A DNA stretch of 64,000 nt from the NCBI GenBank assembly GCA_963844235.1, contig CAWJNF010000008.1, forward strand, positions 62,001 through 126,000, in the 5' to 3' direction. The position numbers were made by a program, and so were the translations under genes. The notes under the pieces are model-generated. The model did no database searches. It was not told where the DNA came from and was given only the letters and a program-made list of their open reading frames with translations. The stretch's first letter is position 1. Every line of letters starts with the position of its first letter. This DNA is from CAWJNF01 sp963844235. Its GTDB lineage: Bacteria; Actinomycetota; Thermoleophilia; Gaiellales; Gaiellaceae. Positions 33,726-42,011 of this stretch are shown one piece after another.

Positions 33726-34811
33726 ATGAAGGACCCCTACGAGATCCTGGGCGTGCCGCGTACGGCCTCTCCGGACGAGATCAAGAAGGCCTACCGCAAG
33801 CTCGCCCGTCAGTACCATCCGGATCGCAATCCGGGCGACACGGCGGCCGAGGAGCGCTTCAAGGAGGTGTCCGCGGCCCACGACGTGCTCGGTGACCCCG
33901 ACAAGCGGGCGCAGTACGACCGCCTGGGCGCCCGCGCGTTCAGCAGCGGGGCCGGCGGCGCGCCGTTCGACACGAGCGACCTCGGCGACCTGTTCGATCT
34001 CGGCGACCTGTTCGGAGGGAGGTTCGGGCGCGGGCGCGAGGGGGGCGGCAGCCGCACGCGAGCCGCTCGGGGTCGGGACATCGAGGCGACCGTCAACATG
34101 TCGTTCGAGGACTCGCTGAAGGGCGTCACCGCGAAGGTGCCGGTCGATCTCTCCGTGCCATGCTCGGCCTGTAAGGGCTCCGGCGCGGAGCCGGGGACGG
34201 CGCCGGTCGTCTGCCCGGAGTGCCGCGGCCGCGGCGTCGTCTCGCAGAGCCAGGGGCTCTTCGCCCTTTCCCAGCCTTGCCCGCGCTGTCACGGGAACGG
34301 AACGGTGGTCGAGAAGCCGTGCCGCACTTGCGGTGGCGGAGGACGTGTCCGAGAGACCAGGCGCTACCAGGTGAAGATCCGGCCCGGCGTGACCGACGGC
34401 ACGCGCATCCGGCTCGCGGGCAAGGGCGAGCCCGGCTCGAACGGCGGCCCCCCGGGCGACCTGTACGTCACGACCCGCGTCTCGGCGTCTCCGCTCTTCG
34501 AGCGCCGCGGGTCCGATCTCGTCATCGAGGTGCCGGTCACGTATGCCGAGGCAGCGCTCGGCGCGACCGTTGAGGTGCCCACGCCGGAGGGCCCGCAGCT
34601 CTCGCTCAAGGTGCCATCCGGCTCTCAGGACGGGAAGCTCCTTCGCATGCGCGGCCACGGAGCGCCGAAGCTGAACGGCGGCGGCCGCGGCGACCTGCTC
34701 GCCCGGCTGAGGCTGAGCGTGCCGACGAAGCTGACGAAGGCCGAGCGCGAGGCAATCGAGAACCTGCACAAGGTCTCGAGGGAGAACCCGCGCGAGAGGG
34801 TGTTTACGTGA
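33726..34811 (+). CDS. dnaJ: Chaperone DnaJ (Hsp40, type I)
   Basis: A 361-residue type I J-protein. J domain with KLARQYHPDRNPGD (HPD), a Gly/Phe region holding repeated DLGDLFDLGDLFGG, four zinc repeats (CSACKGSG, CPECRGRG, CPRCHGNG, CRTCGGGG) and C-terminal peptide-binding sheets (VTDGTRIRLAGKGEPGSNGG). Its Glu/Asp/Leu repeat in the G/F region is tidy but within family range. It feeds substrates to DnaK and stimulates its ATPase. Two palindromic repeats separate it from hspR. Confidence 0.95.
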   Translation: MKDPYEILGVPRTASPDEIKKAYRKLARQYHPDRNPGDTAAEERFKEVSAAHDVLGDPDKRAQYDRLGARAFSSGAGGAPFDTSDLGDLFDLGDLFGGRFGRGREGGGSRTRAARGRDIEATVNMSFEDSLKGVTAKVPVDLSVPCSACKGSGAEPGTAPVVCPECRGRGVVSQSQGLFALSQPCPRCHGNGTVVEKPCRTCGGGGRVRETRRYQVKIRPGVTDGTRIRLAGKGEPGSNGGPPGDLYVTTRVSASPLFERRGSDLVIEVPVTYAEAALGATVEVPTPEGPQLSLKVPSGSQDGKLLRMRGHGAPKLNGGGRGDLLARLRLSVPTKLTKAEREAIENLHKVSRENPRERVFT

Positions 34812-34844
34812 GCGACCACGCGAGCACCCGTTCCGAGAGCGGGT

Positions 34845-34934
34845 GTAGGGGCCGGATGATATCCGGCCCCTACGGGACCAGTCGCAGCGAGTGGAGAAGC
34901 CGGGCTGATGTAGGGGCCGGTCCCCGACCGGCCC
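34845..34934. repeat. Two GTAG-type palindromes inside the heat-shock operon
   Basis: 34845-34873 is a full-length copy (GTAGGGGCCGGATGATATCC then GGCCCCTAC) and 34910-34934 has the GGTCCCCGACC core also seen at 14473. Both lie between dnaJ and hspR, where they could fold in the mRNA. Confidence 0.85.
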
Positions 34935-34962
34935 GCCTCCACTCGGCGCGAGGCGATCGCTG

Positions 34963-35337
34963 ATGGACGAAAGGCCCCGTTACATGATCTCCGTGGCGGC
35001 CGAGCTCGTCGGCATGCACCCGCAGACGCTGCGGATCTACGAGACCCGGGGACTCGTGCGTCCCCGGCGCACGCCTGGCAACACGCGGCTCTACTCCGAG
35101 CGCGACCTCGAGCGGCTGCGCGTCATCCAGCGACTCACGACGGAGCTCGGCCTCAACCTCGCCGGCGTCGAGCGCGTGCTGCAGCTCGAGGACGAGGTGG
35201 AGCGCCTACACGGGCGCATCGCGTTGCTCGAGCGGGAGCTTCGCGTCGAAGTCGAGCGGGTACACAGACAGTACAAGCGGGAGCTCGTGCTCTACACCGA
35301 CCCGACCAGGTCGCGGCTCCCGGTGCCGCGCACCTGA
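34963..35337 (+). CDS. hspR: HspR heat-shock repressor (MerR family)
   Basis: A 124-residue MerR-type regulator. Winged helix YMISVAAELVGMHPQTLRIY, ETRGLVRPRRTPGNTRLYSE, then a recognition-to-dimerisation helix RLTTELGLNLAGVERVLQLE and a coiled coil. In actinomycetes HspR binds HAIR repeats with DnaK as co-repressor and controls dnaK, clpB and often hsp20. Its place between dnaJ and clpB is the canonical order. Five bases separate it from clpB. Confidence 0.93.
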   Translation: MDERPRYMISVAAELVGMHPQTLRIYETRGLVRPRRTPGNTRLYSERDLERLRVIQRLTTELGLNLAGVERVLQLEDEVERLHGRIALLERELRVEVERVHRQYKRELVLYTDPTRSRLPVPRT

Positions 35338-35342
35338 ACGAC

Positions 35343-37833
35343 ATGGATTTTCAAAAGCTCACCATCAAGTCACAGGAGGCGGTCGCAGCGGCGAACGAGC
35401 TCGCGCGCCGCCGCGGCAACCCCGAGGTCTACCCCGGACACCTGACGCTCGCGCTGCTCGACCAGGAGCTGCCGCGCACCCTTCTCGAGCGCGCGCACGG
35501 GTCGGTGTCGGCGATCCGCGCCGAAGCCGAGGCGAGCCTGTCCCAGAAGCCGTCGATCAGCGGCTCGCAGCAACAGCCGCGCGCCGCGGCCGCGTTTCTG
35601 CAGCTGCTCGATCGCGCCGAGGACGAGATGCGCCGCCTCGACGACGAGTTCCTCTCGACCGAGCACCTCCTGCTGGCTCTCGACCTCATCGACCGTGATG
35701 CGCTGCTCGAGTCCCTCAAGGCGATTCGCGGCTCCCAGCGGGTCATGTCGCAGGACCCGGAGGGCTCCTACCAGGCGCTCGAGAAGTTCGGCCGCGACCT
35801 CACGGCCCTCGCCGAGCAGGGCAAGCTCGACCCGGTCATCGGCCGCGACGAGGAGGTGCGCCGGGTCATCCAGGTGCTCTCCCGGCGCACGAAGAACAAC
35901 CCCGTGCTGATCGGCGAGCCCGGCGTCGGCAAGACCGCAATCGTCGAGGGCCTGGCCCAGCGGATCGTCGCCGGAGACGTCCCGGAGGGGCTCAAGGGCA
36001 AGCGGGTCTGGGCGCTCGACATCGGCGCGCTGCTCGCCGGCTCCAAGTACCGCGGCGAGTTCGAGGAGCGTCTCAAGGCCGTGCTCCAGGAGATCCAGGC
36101 GGCCGAGGGCGAGATCGTCCTGTTCATCGACGAGCTGCACACGATCGTCGGCGCCGGAGCGGCCGAAGGCGCCGTCGACGCGGCCAACATGCTGAAGCCG
36201 ATGCTCGCCCGCGGCGAGCTGCGGGCCGTCGGCGCAACGACGCTCGACGAGTACCGAAAGCACATCGAGAAGGACGCCGCGCTCGAGCGGCGGTTCCAGC
36301 CGATCATGGTCGGGGAGCCCTCGGTCGCCGACACGATCGCCATCCTGCGCGGGCTCAAGGATCGCTACGAGGCGCACCACGGAGTCCGCATCCGCGACGC
36401 GGCGCTCGTCGCCGCGGCCGTCCTGTCGGACCGCTACATCGCCGACCGCTTCCTACCCGACAAGGCGATCGACCTCGTCGACGAGGCCGCGTCGCGCCTG
36501 CGCATGGAGATCGACTCGTCGCCGCTCGAGCTGGACGAAGCCGACCGGCGCGTGCGCCAGCTCGAGATCGAGCTCGCCGCCATGGCGAAGGAGAGCAGTG
36601 AGGTGCGCGAGCCTGTCGAGCGCGAGCTGGCCGAGGCGAAGGAGCGGCGCAACGAGCTCGCGGCGCGCTGGGCCGAGGAGAAGGATGACGCTCGATCGCG
36701 TCAGCAAGCTCACGCGATCGATGGAGGAGCTGCGCATCGAGGCCGAGCGCGCGGAGCGGTCCGGCGACCTCCAGCGCGTCGCCGAGATCCGGTACGGCGA
36801 GCTCCCCGAGCTCGAGCGGGAGCTGGAGCAAGGCTCGGGGCCTCGCGTCAGAACGCGATGGTCAAGGAGGAGGTCGACGAGGACGACATCGCCGAGGTCG
36901 TCGCACGCTGGACGGGTATCCCGGTCGCGCGCCTGCTCGAGGGGGAGACGGAGAAGCTGATTCACATGGAGGAGCGGCTCCACCGCCGCCTGATCGGTCA
37001 GGACGAGGCGGTGGAGGCGGTTGCGAACGCGCTGCGCCGGGCCCGCACCGGCCTCCAGGATCCCAACCGGCCGATCGGCTCGTTCGTCTTCCTCGGGCCG
37101 ACCGGCGTCGGGAAGACGGAGCTCGCCCGCGCGCTCGCAGAGTTCATGTTCGACGACGAGCGGGCGATGGTGCGCCTCGACATGTCCGAGTACCAGGAAC
37201 GGCACACCGTGGCGCGGCTCGTCGGCGCCCCGCCCGGCTACGTCGGCTACGAGGAGGGTGGACAGCTCACCGAGGCCGTGCGGCGGCGACCCTACGCGGT
37301 CGTCCTCCTCGACGAGATCGAGAAGGCCCACGCGGAGGTGTTCGACGTCCTGCTCCAGATCCTCGACGACGGGCGCCTGACGGACGGCCATGGGCGCACG
37401 GTCGACTTCCGCAACACCGTCGTGATCATGACCTCCAACGTCCGCTCGCTGGAGGAGATGCGGGAGCGCTTCCGGCCGGAGTTCCTGAACCGGATCGACG
37501 AGATCGTCCAGTTCGAGCCGCTGACACGCGACCAGCTCGCCGACATCGTCGAGCTGCAGCTCGGGCGGCTGCGCTCGCGGCTCGCCGAGCGCGGGATCGG
37601 CGTTGAGCTCACGGACGCTGCGAAGGCGCTGATCGGGGATGCCGGGTGGGACCCGACCTACGGCGCCAGGCCGCTGAAGCGAGCCCTCCAGACGGCTCGT
37701 CGAGAACCCGCTCGCGATACGGCTGCTCGAAGGAGAGTTCGCCGAGGGCGACACCGTGCTCGTCGACGGCGAGGACGGGGCGCTGACGTTTACGAACGCG
37801 CGCGCGACGGAGCCCGAGCCCGCAACCGCGTAA
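35343..37833 (+). pseudogene. clpB: ATP-dependent disaggregase ClpB, interrupted by three single-base indels
   Basis: Everything expected of ClpB is present across frames: N-domain (MDFQKLTIKSQEAVAAANEL), AAA1 with GEPGVGKTAIVEGLAQRI and LFIDELHTIVGAG, a middle coiled coil, AAA2 with GPTGVGKTELARALAEFM and VLLDEIEKAHAEVFD, and the C-terminal GARPLKRALQ region. The frame slips at about 36687 (one extra base), returns at the G run 36837-36840 (one base missing), and slips again near 37693 (one extra base), after which VENPLAIRLLEGEFAEGDTV is read to TAA 37831. Repaired length is about 829 residues. A loop after IMTSN is about 20 residues shorter than usual. Compensable indels in a chaperone suggest sequence error, but decay cannot be excluded. 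Confidence 0.85.
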
Positions 37834-37892
37834 GCGCGGGCCACGGCCCTGTCGAGATGCGGCCGGGCCCGGGGAGGCGCGATCTCATGCCG

Positions 37893-38360
37893 TTACGGCA
37901 TCGTGCCGGGCGGGGCGACGATCTCGATGCCGTGCGCCTCGGCGGCGGCAAGCAGGCGCTCCATGTCTACGGGACGGTCCGCCGGAGGCAGGTCGTTCGC
38001 CTCGGCCGGATCGGAGGCGGCGAGCACGAACGACGCAAGCCCGGCCGGATTCGACACCCCGAGCCAGCGGGCCCGCTCGGACTCGACCCGGTAGGCATGC
38101 GGGACGCCCTTGGGGGCGAACACCGCGTCGCCGGCGCGCAGGGTCACGCTCTCGCCCGGCGTGTAGACGGTGAGCTCGCCGTCGAGGACGACGAAGGCCT
38201 CGTCCTCCCGGTGGTGGATGTGCAGCGGGGGCATCTCGCCGCGGGTGCCGGTGAGCTCGACGATGCCGAGCGAGTCATTGCTCTCCTCCGGCGTCACGAG
38301 GACGCGAGCGAGATTGACGAAGAACCACAGGGGCTGGCCGGTAGCGGTGGCGGTCGACAT
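37893..38360 (-). CDS. Cupin-domain protein
   Basis: A 155-residue single-domain cupin. Motif 1 reads MPPLHIHHREDEAFVVLDGE and motif 2 GDAVFAPKGVPHAYRVES, giving the His/Glu metal set. Starts at ATG 38358-38360. The function of these small cupins ranges from dioxygenases to sugar-binding; unknown here. Divergent from a PadR-family regulator with two dyads between the genes, so it is probably the regulated target. Confidence 0.85.
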   Translation of the reverse strand: MSTATATGQPLWFFVNLARVLVTPEESNDSLGIVELTGTRGEMPPLHIHHREDEAFVVLDGELTVYTPGESVTLRAGDAVFAPKGVPHAYRVESERARWLGVSNPAGLASFVLAASDPAEANDLPPADRPVDMERLLAAAEAHGIEIVAPPGTMP

Positions 38361-38380
38361 CCTCGAGCTCCCTTCGTTAG

Positions 38381-38418
38381 ACTCCATGTTGGAGTTAACT
38401 TATATCTCCAATATGGAG
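38381..38418. promoter_or_regulatory. Two PadR-type operators in the cupin/padR intergenic region
   Basis: ACTCCATGTTGGAGT (38381-38395, 6-base arms) and CTCCAATATGGAG (38406-38418, 5-base arms), centres 24 bases apart, in an AT-rich patch. The second ends two bases before the padR ATG, so binding would block padR as well as the cupin gene. Confidence 0.7.
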
Positions 38419-38420
38419 TT

Positions 38421-38978
38421 ATGTCAAGCCACTCGCTGAACCCGTTCTCGTACACGATCCTCGCCCTGGTGGGCGAGGGCGGCGCGGGCCCGCACGACCT
38501 CGTGCGGATGATGCGACGTGGCAGCAGGGTGTACTGGGCGACCTCCGAGAGCCACTTCTACGCCGAGCCGAAGCGGCTCGAGAAGCTCGGCTACCTCACG
38601 GCGGAGCGGGCGCCCGGGCGCACCAGGCCGCGGACCCACTACATGCTCACCGACCTCGGTCGCGAAGCGCTGCGCGCGTGGGCTCGCGAGCCCACGCCGT
38701 TCACGCGCATCCAATCCGAGGCCGTGGTGCGCCTCGTCGCCGGGGATATTGTCGGCGACGACGCAGCTCTCAGGGCGAGCCTCGCCCCGCTGCGACGCGA
38801 TCTGGACGAGATCGAATCGGACCTCGACGAGGCCGAGGCAAGAGCGGAGACGCTGCCGCACCGGGCTCGCTACCTGCTTCTCGTCCACCGCTTCGGCCGG
38901 ACGCTCGTGCAGGCGCACCGCGAATGGCTCGACCAGGTTGAGCGCGAGCTCGGGGGGTCGGACGAAGAACGCCGCTGA
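38421..38978 (+). CDS. PadR-family transcriptional regulator
   Basis: A 185-residue regulator. N-terminal winged helix PFSYTILALVGEGGAGPHDL, WATSESHFYAEPKRLEKLGY and YLTAERAPGRTRPRTHYMLT, followed by the long C-terminal dimerisation helices (RRDLDEIESDLDEAEARAET). ATG 38421. PadR proteins repress divergent genes in response to phenolic or other small ligands and to their own concentration. Two TCCA-x-TGGA dyads overlap its start. Ends 50 bases before the next gene. Confidence 0.88.
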   Translation: MSSHSLNPFSYTILALVGEGGAGPHDLVRMMRRGSRVYWATSESHFYAEPKRLEKLGYLTAERAPGRTRPRTHYMLTDLGREALRAWAREPTPFTRIQSEAVVRLVAGDIVGDDAALRASLAPLRRDLDEIESDLDEAEARAETLPHRARYLLLVHRFGRTLVQAHREWLDQVERELGGSDEERR

Positions 38979-39028
38979 TCCGTCTCGTCGGTCGAGCCAG
39001 CGCGCTCGTCGCGACGTACGATCTGTGC

Positions 39029-39727
39029 GTGTCCACGCTCGCGCTGCCGGAGATCCAGCGCCCGCTCAAGCTCGGCGAGCTGCTGGCTGCGAGCGCGAAG
39101 ATCTACAGCGGCCGCGGCTGGACCTACGTCCCGCTCGGCGCCATCCAGGGGGCGGCGCTCGTCGTGTCGGAGTGGATCCCCACCGCCGCGGCTATCGCGA
39201 TCTACGCAATCGCGTTCACGCTCACGTTCGCTCTGGTGTCGCGTCTCGTCGCCGGCGACGCGCTGGCTGACGCAGCGAGGCGAGTCCTTTCCTCGTCCCC
39301 CGTGCTCGCCGCGCTCGCGCTCGTCGTCGGCGTTCCTTTCGTGCTCGGCAGCACCCAGCTCCTGCTGCTCGTCTTCTCGGCGCTGTGGCTCGGGCTGACG
39401 AGCTTCGCGATTCCCGCGGCGATGGTCGAGCGCGCCGCGGATGGAAGCTTCCCGGGCCGGCTGGCGTACGTGCTGCGCCGTACGACCACGCTCGCGCGCG
39501 CCGAGTACTGGCACGCGGTCGGTATCGCCGCGGCGCTGATCGTCATCTACGTCCTCGTCGGGATCGTGCTCGCGATCGCGATCGGGGGCGCCTCGGGCCT
39601 CGATCAGCGGTGGTCGCTCGCCGCGGCGCAGGTGCCACTCGCGCCCTTCTTCTTCATCGGCCTCTGCGTCCTCTACTTCGAGCAGCGCGCCCGTGCCGGC
39701 GACGGCGTGCAGGCTCCTACCCGGTAG
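39029..39727 (+). CDS. Hypothetical integral membrane protein
   Basis: A 232-residue protein from GTG 39029. The opening LPEIQRPLKLGELLAASAKI and five or six helices (for example YVPLGAIQGAALVVSEWIPT, VLAALALVVGVPFVLGSTQL, ALIVIYVLVGIVLAIAIGGA) recall the membrane domain of the glycerophosphodiesterase-associated family common in actinomycetes, but no catalytic domain is attached. Function unknown. Ends eight bases before a small gene on the same strand. Confidence 0.7.
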   Translation: MSTLALPEIQRPLKLGELLAASAKIYSGRGWTYVPLGAIQGAALVVSEWIPTAAAIAIYAIAFTLTFALVSRLVAGDALADAARRVLSSSPVLAALALVVGVPFVLGSTQLLLLVFSALWLGLTSFAIPAAMVERAADGSFPGRLAYVLRRTTTLARAEYWHAVGIAAALIVIYVLVGIVLAIAIGGASGLDQRWSLAAAQVPLAPFFFIGLCVLYFEQRARAGDGVQAPTR

Positions 39728-39734
39728 CCCTGGC

Positions 39735-39953
39735 GTGGGTGACCCGCGGCTCCCGGAGTGGGTGCTCGAGGAGGTCGCGGGCTGGCCGCAGGACGCCTGG
39801 GGCGTCCAGCACGCTCGCCTGCTGCTGCGCGACGGCCGCGTGGTCGCGCCGGTCGCGATCCTGCCGAGCGGCGACGTTGCGGCCTGGGGCGGCGCAAGCC
39901 CCGAGGAGCTCGAGCCAGACGACATCGTCGCCATCGAGCGCGTCGACGCGTAG
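39735..39953 (+). CDS. Small hypothetical protein (72 residues)
   Basis: From GTG 39735, a small acidic protein (LPEWVLEEVAGWPQDAWGVQ, LLRDGRVVAPVAILPSGDVA, SPEELEPDDIVAIERVDA). Regular amphipathic pattern and codon use support a real gene; no family recognised. The TAG stop (39951-39953) is the first three bases after G in a palindromic repeat. Confidence 0.55.
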   Translation: MGDPRLPEWVLEEVAGWPQDAWGVQHARLLLRDGRVVAPVAILPSGDVAAWGGASPEELEPDDIVAIERVDA

Positions 39954-39977
39954 GGGCCGGATACATCCGGCCCCTAC
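39950..39977. repeat. GTAG-type palindrome that stops two convergent genes
   Basis: GTAGGGGCCGGATACATCCG then GCCCCTAC. Plus-strand TAG 39951-39953 ends the 72-residue gene and minus-strand TAG 39974-39976 ends psuG. Confidence 0.9.
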
Positions 39978-40891
39978 CGGGTGCGGCAGCCTTCGGCGAG
40001 CTCGACCGCGATCTCGGCTGCGAGGGCGGCGTTCTCGACGACGAGCTCGCGGTTCACCTGCAGCGTCCGTCCTCCGCTCTCCTCGTGGAGACGGGCCAGG
40101 ACGAACGGCGTGACGGCCTGACCGCTGACGCCCTGGTCTCGCGCGGCACGCAGGGCCGCGTCGATCAGCTCCTCCACCCAGACTGCGTCGAGACCGCCGA
40201 GGTGAGGTCTTGCCACGACGACCGCGCCGCGACGCCCCAGTGCCCAGTGCGCTTGCGCGACGGCGGCGGCCTCGCCGGCCGTCTCGACCCTGGCCGCGAG
40301 CGGTGGGCCGCCGGTCGGGGCATAGAAGAGCGGCAGCTCGCTCGCGCGCCAGCCGAGCACGGGTACGCCGAGCGTCTCGAGCGCCTCGGCAGTCGCCCGT
40401 ACGTCGAGCAGCGACTTGACGCCCGAGCAGACGACGCAGACCGGCGCCCGTGCGAGCTCGACGAGGTCCGCGGAGACGTCCGGCAGCTGCGCGTAGCCGC
40501 GGTGCACGCCGCCCAGGCCGCCGGTCGCGAAGGCGTGAATGCCGGCCAGGCAGCACGCTGCGAGCGTTCCGCCCACGGTCGTCGCCCCGAGCGCGCCCTG
40601 GACGCAGCAAGCGGCAAGGTCGCGCGGCCCCACCTTGCGCGCGTCGGGGCTGCCGGCGAAGCGATCGATCTCCGCAGGAGCGAGCCCGACGCGCACGGCG
40701 CCGTCGACGACGCCGATGGTGGCCGGGACGGCGCCGGCCGCCCGGATCCGCTGCTCTGCCAGGTGCCCGACGTCGGCGCCCGTGCCCTCCGGAAACCCGT
40801 GGGCGACGAGCGTCGTCTCGAGGGCGACGACCGCTCGGCCGGCGTCGAGCGCTTCCCTCACCTCAATGCCGACGGCGATCGGCGGCGTCAC
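39974..40891 (-). CDS. psuG: Pseudouridine-5'-phosphate glycosidase
   Basis: A 305-residue PsuG. Family blocks are clear: VALETTLVAHGFPEGTGADV, PATIGVVDGAVRVGLAPAEI, CVQGALGATTVGGTLAACCL, IHAFATGGLGGVHRG and CSGVKSLLDVRATAEALETL. PsuG splits pseudouridine 5'-phosphate into uracil and ribose 5-phosphate using a catalytic Lys and bound metal. The ATG overlaps the stop of the upstream sugar-kinase gene by four bases, the usual psuK-psuG pairing. Confidence 0.9.
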   Translation of the reverse strand: MTPPIAVGIEVREALDAGRAVVALETTLVAHGFPEGTGADVGHLAEQRIRAAGAVPATIGVVDGAVRVGLAPAEIDRFAGSPDARKVGPRDLAACCVQGALGATTVGGTLAACCLAGIHAFATGGLGGVHRGYAQLPDVSADLVELARAPVCVVCSGVKSLLDVRATAEALETLGVPVLGWRASELPLFYAPTGGPPLAARVETAGEAAAVAQAHWALGRRGAVVVARPHLGGLDAVWVEELIDAALRAARDQGVSGQAVTPFVLARLHEESGGRTLQVNRELVVENAALAAEIAVELAEGCRTR

Positions 40892-41703
40892 GGCATCGCT
40901 CCCAGAGTCGAGACGCAGCGAGCTGCAGCCACGGCGGCCAGGGTAGGCCCTCCGACGAGGTAGCCGGCGGCGAGCGCGTCGCCGGCGCCGGTCGCGTCGA
41001 CGATCTCGGTCCGAACGGCTGCGTGCGCGCTGCGGCCCGACGGCCCTTCGACCTCGAATCCGTCCGCGCCCCGCTTGACGACCCAGGTGTCGGCGTCCAC
41101 GCCTCGGACGAGCGAGCGCTCCGCTGCGGTCGCGAAGACGATGTCGGGCCGGACGGCGACGCAGGCGTCACGGAACGCCTCGAGCCCGGCGTGTCGCGCC
41201 GCACCGACCGAGGAGACGTCCAGGCTCACCGGCGTGCCGGCCCGTCGCGCGACCTCGGCGGCCTCGAGCGCGGTGGCGCGGCTCGGGTCGCGAACGAGGC
41301 TGTAGCCGCTGACGTGTAACACGTCGCAGCCCACGAGATCGGCCGCGTCGAGCGAGCTCCTCGGGAGCTCCTGCGCGATGCCCCGGTCGGTAAGCATGCT
41401 CCTGCTCCCGTCGGGTGTCGCGACGGAGACGACGGTTCCCGTGCCCTCGGCGAGCTCGCAGCCGGACAGCTCCACGCCACGCGCGCGCAGCTCGTCCTGG
41501 AGCAGCCGCCCGGCTGCATCGCGGGCGTGGGCGGCGATCAGCCGCGCACGAGCGCCGAGCGCAGCCGCCCAGGCCGCGACGTTCGCAGCCTGGCCGCCGG
41601 GGGTGATGCGTATGCGTCCGTAGGCGTCCGTGTCCTCGGCCATCGGCTCGTCCAGACGGACGACGACGTCGAGGAGCAGGTCGCCGAGCGTGCAGACGTA
41701 CAC
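40888..41703 (-). CDS. PfkB-family kinase, probable pseudouridine kinase
   Basis: A 271-residue ribokinase-type enzyme from GTG 41701-41703. PfkB signature 1 region ITPGGQAANVAAWAAALGAR and the catalytic signature TEIVDATGAGDALAAGYLVG (Asp base) are present, with VVKRGADGFEVE before it. Its coupling to psuG suggests phosphorylation of pseudouridine; the family alone would not tell. It is slightly short for PfkB kinases. Divergent from a small membrane-protein gene, with 24 bases between starts. Confidence 0.82.
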   Translation of the reverse strand: MYVCTLGDLLLDVVVRLDEPMAEDTDAYGRIRITPGGQAANVAAWAAALGARARLIAAHARDAAGRLLQDELRARGVELSGCELAEGTGTVVSVATPDGSRSMLTDRGIAQELPRSSLDAADLVGCDVLHVSGYSLVRDPSRATALEAAEVARRAGTPVSLDVSSVGAARHAGLEAFRDACVAVRPDIVFATAAERSLVRGVDADTWVVKRGADGFEVEGPSGRSAHAAVRTEIVDATGAGDALAAGYLVGGPTLAAVAAARCVSTLGAMP

Positions 41704-41727
41704 GGCGGTGAGCCTACAATCGAGTGC

Positions 41728-41949
41728 GTGAACGGTGGCGGAGGCCGCTCGCGGCTCGGCTCCTTCCTGCTGGGAGGGCTGCTCGGCGGTCTCGCCGGGG
41801 TGGCCGCCTCGCGCTTGCGCCACTCGGGTGCAGCGAGGCGGAACGCTCAGCCGGGTCTCCGCGCCTTCGAAGGCGCGCCCTGTTACCAAGAGCTCGTCGA
41901 GCGCGAAGCCGAGTCGAAGAGCGACCGGGATGCGGACGCTCGGGTCTGA
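41728..41949 (+). CDS. Small membrane-anchored hypothetical protein
   Basis: 73 residues from GTG 41728: a Gly-rich helix (LGSFLLGGLLGGLAGVAASR) then a charged tail (VEREAESKSDRDADARV). The layout is YtxH-like, a family of unknown role. It lies upstream of the diguanylate cyclase on the same strand. Confidence 0.55.
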   Translation: MNGGGGRSRLGSFLLGGLLGGLAGVAASRLRHSGAARRNAQPGLRAFEGAPCYQELVEREAESKSDRDADARV

Positions 41950-42011
41950 GCCGTCCGCTCCTTCCCTCCGCCTCTCAACTTCGCCCGCGGGACGCCGATA
42001 TCCAGGTTGAC

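Noticed and set aside
35343..38978. 1211-residue ClpB-PadR fusion
   Set aside because: The apparent fusion results from the frame slip near 37693 plus chance openness; PadR has its own ATG with operators.
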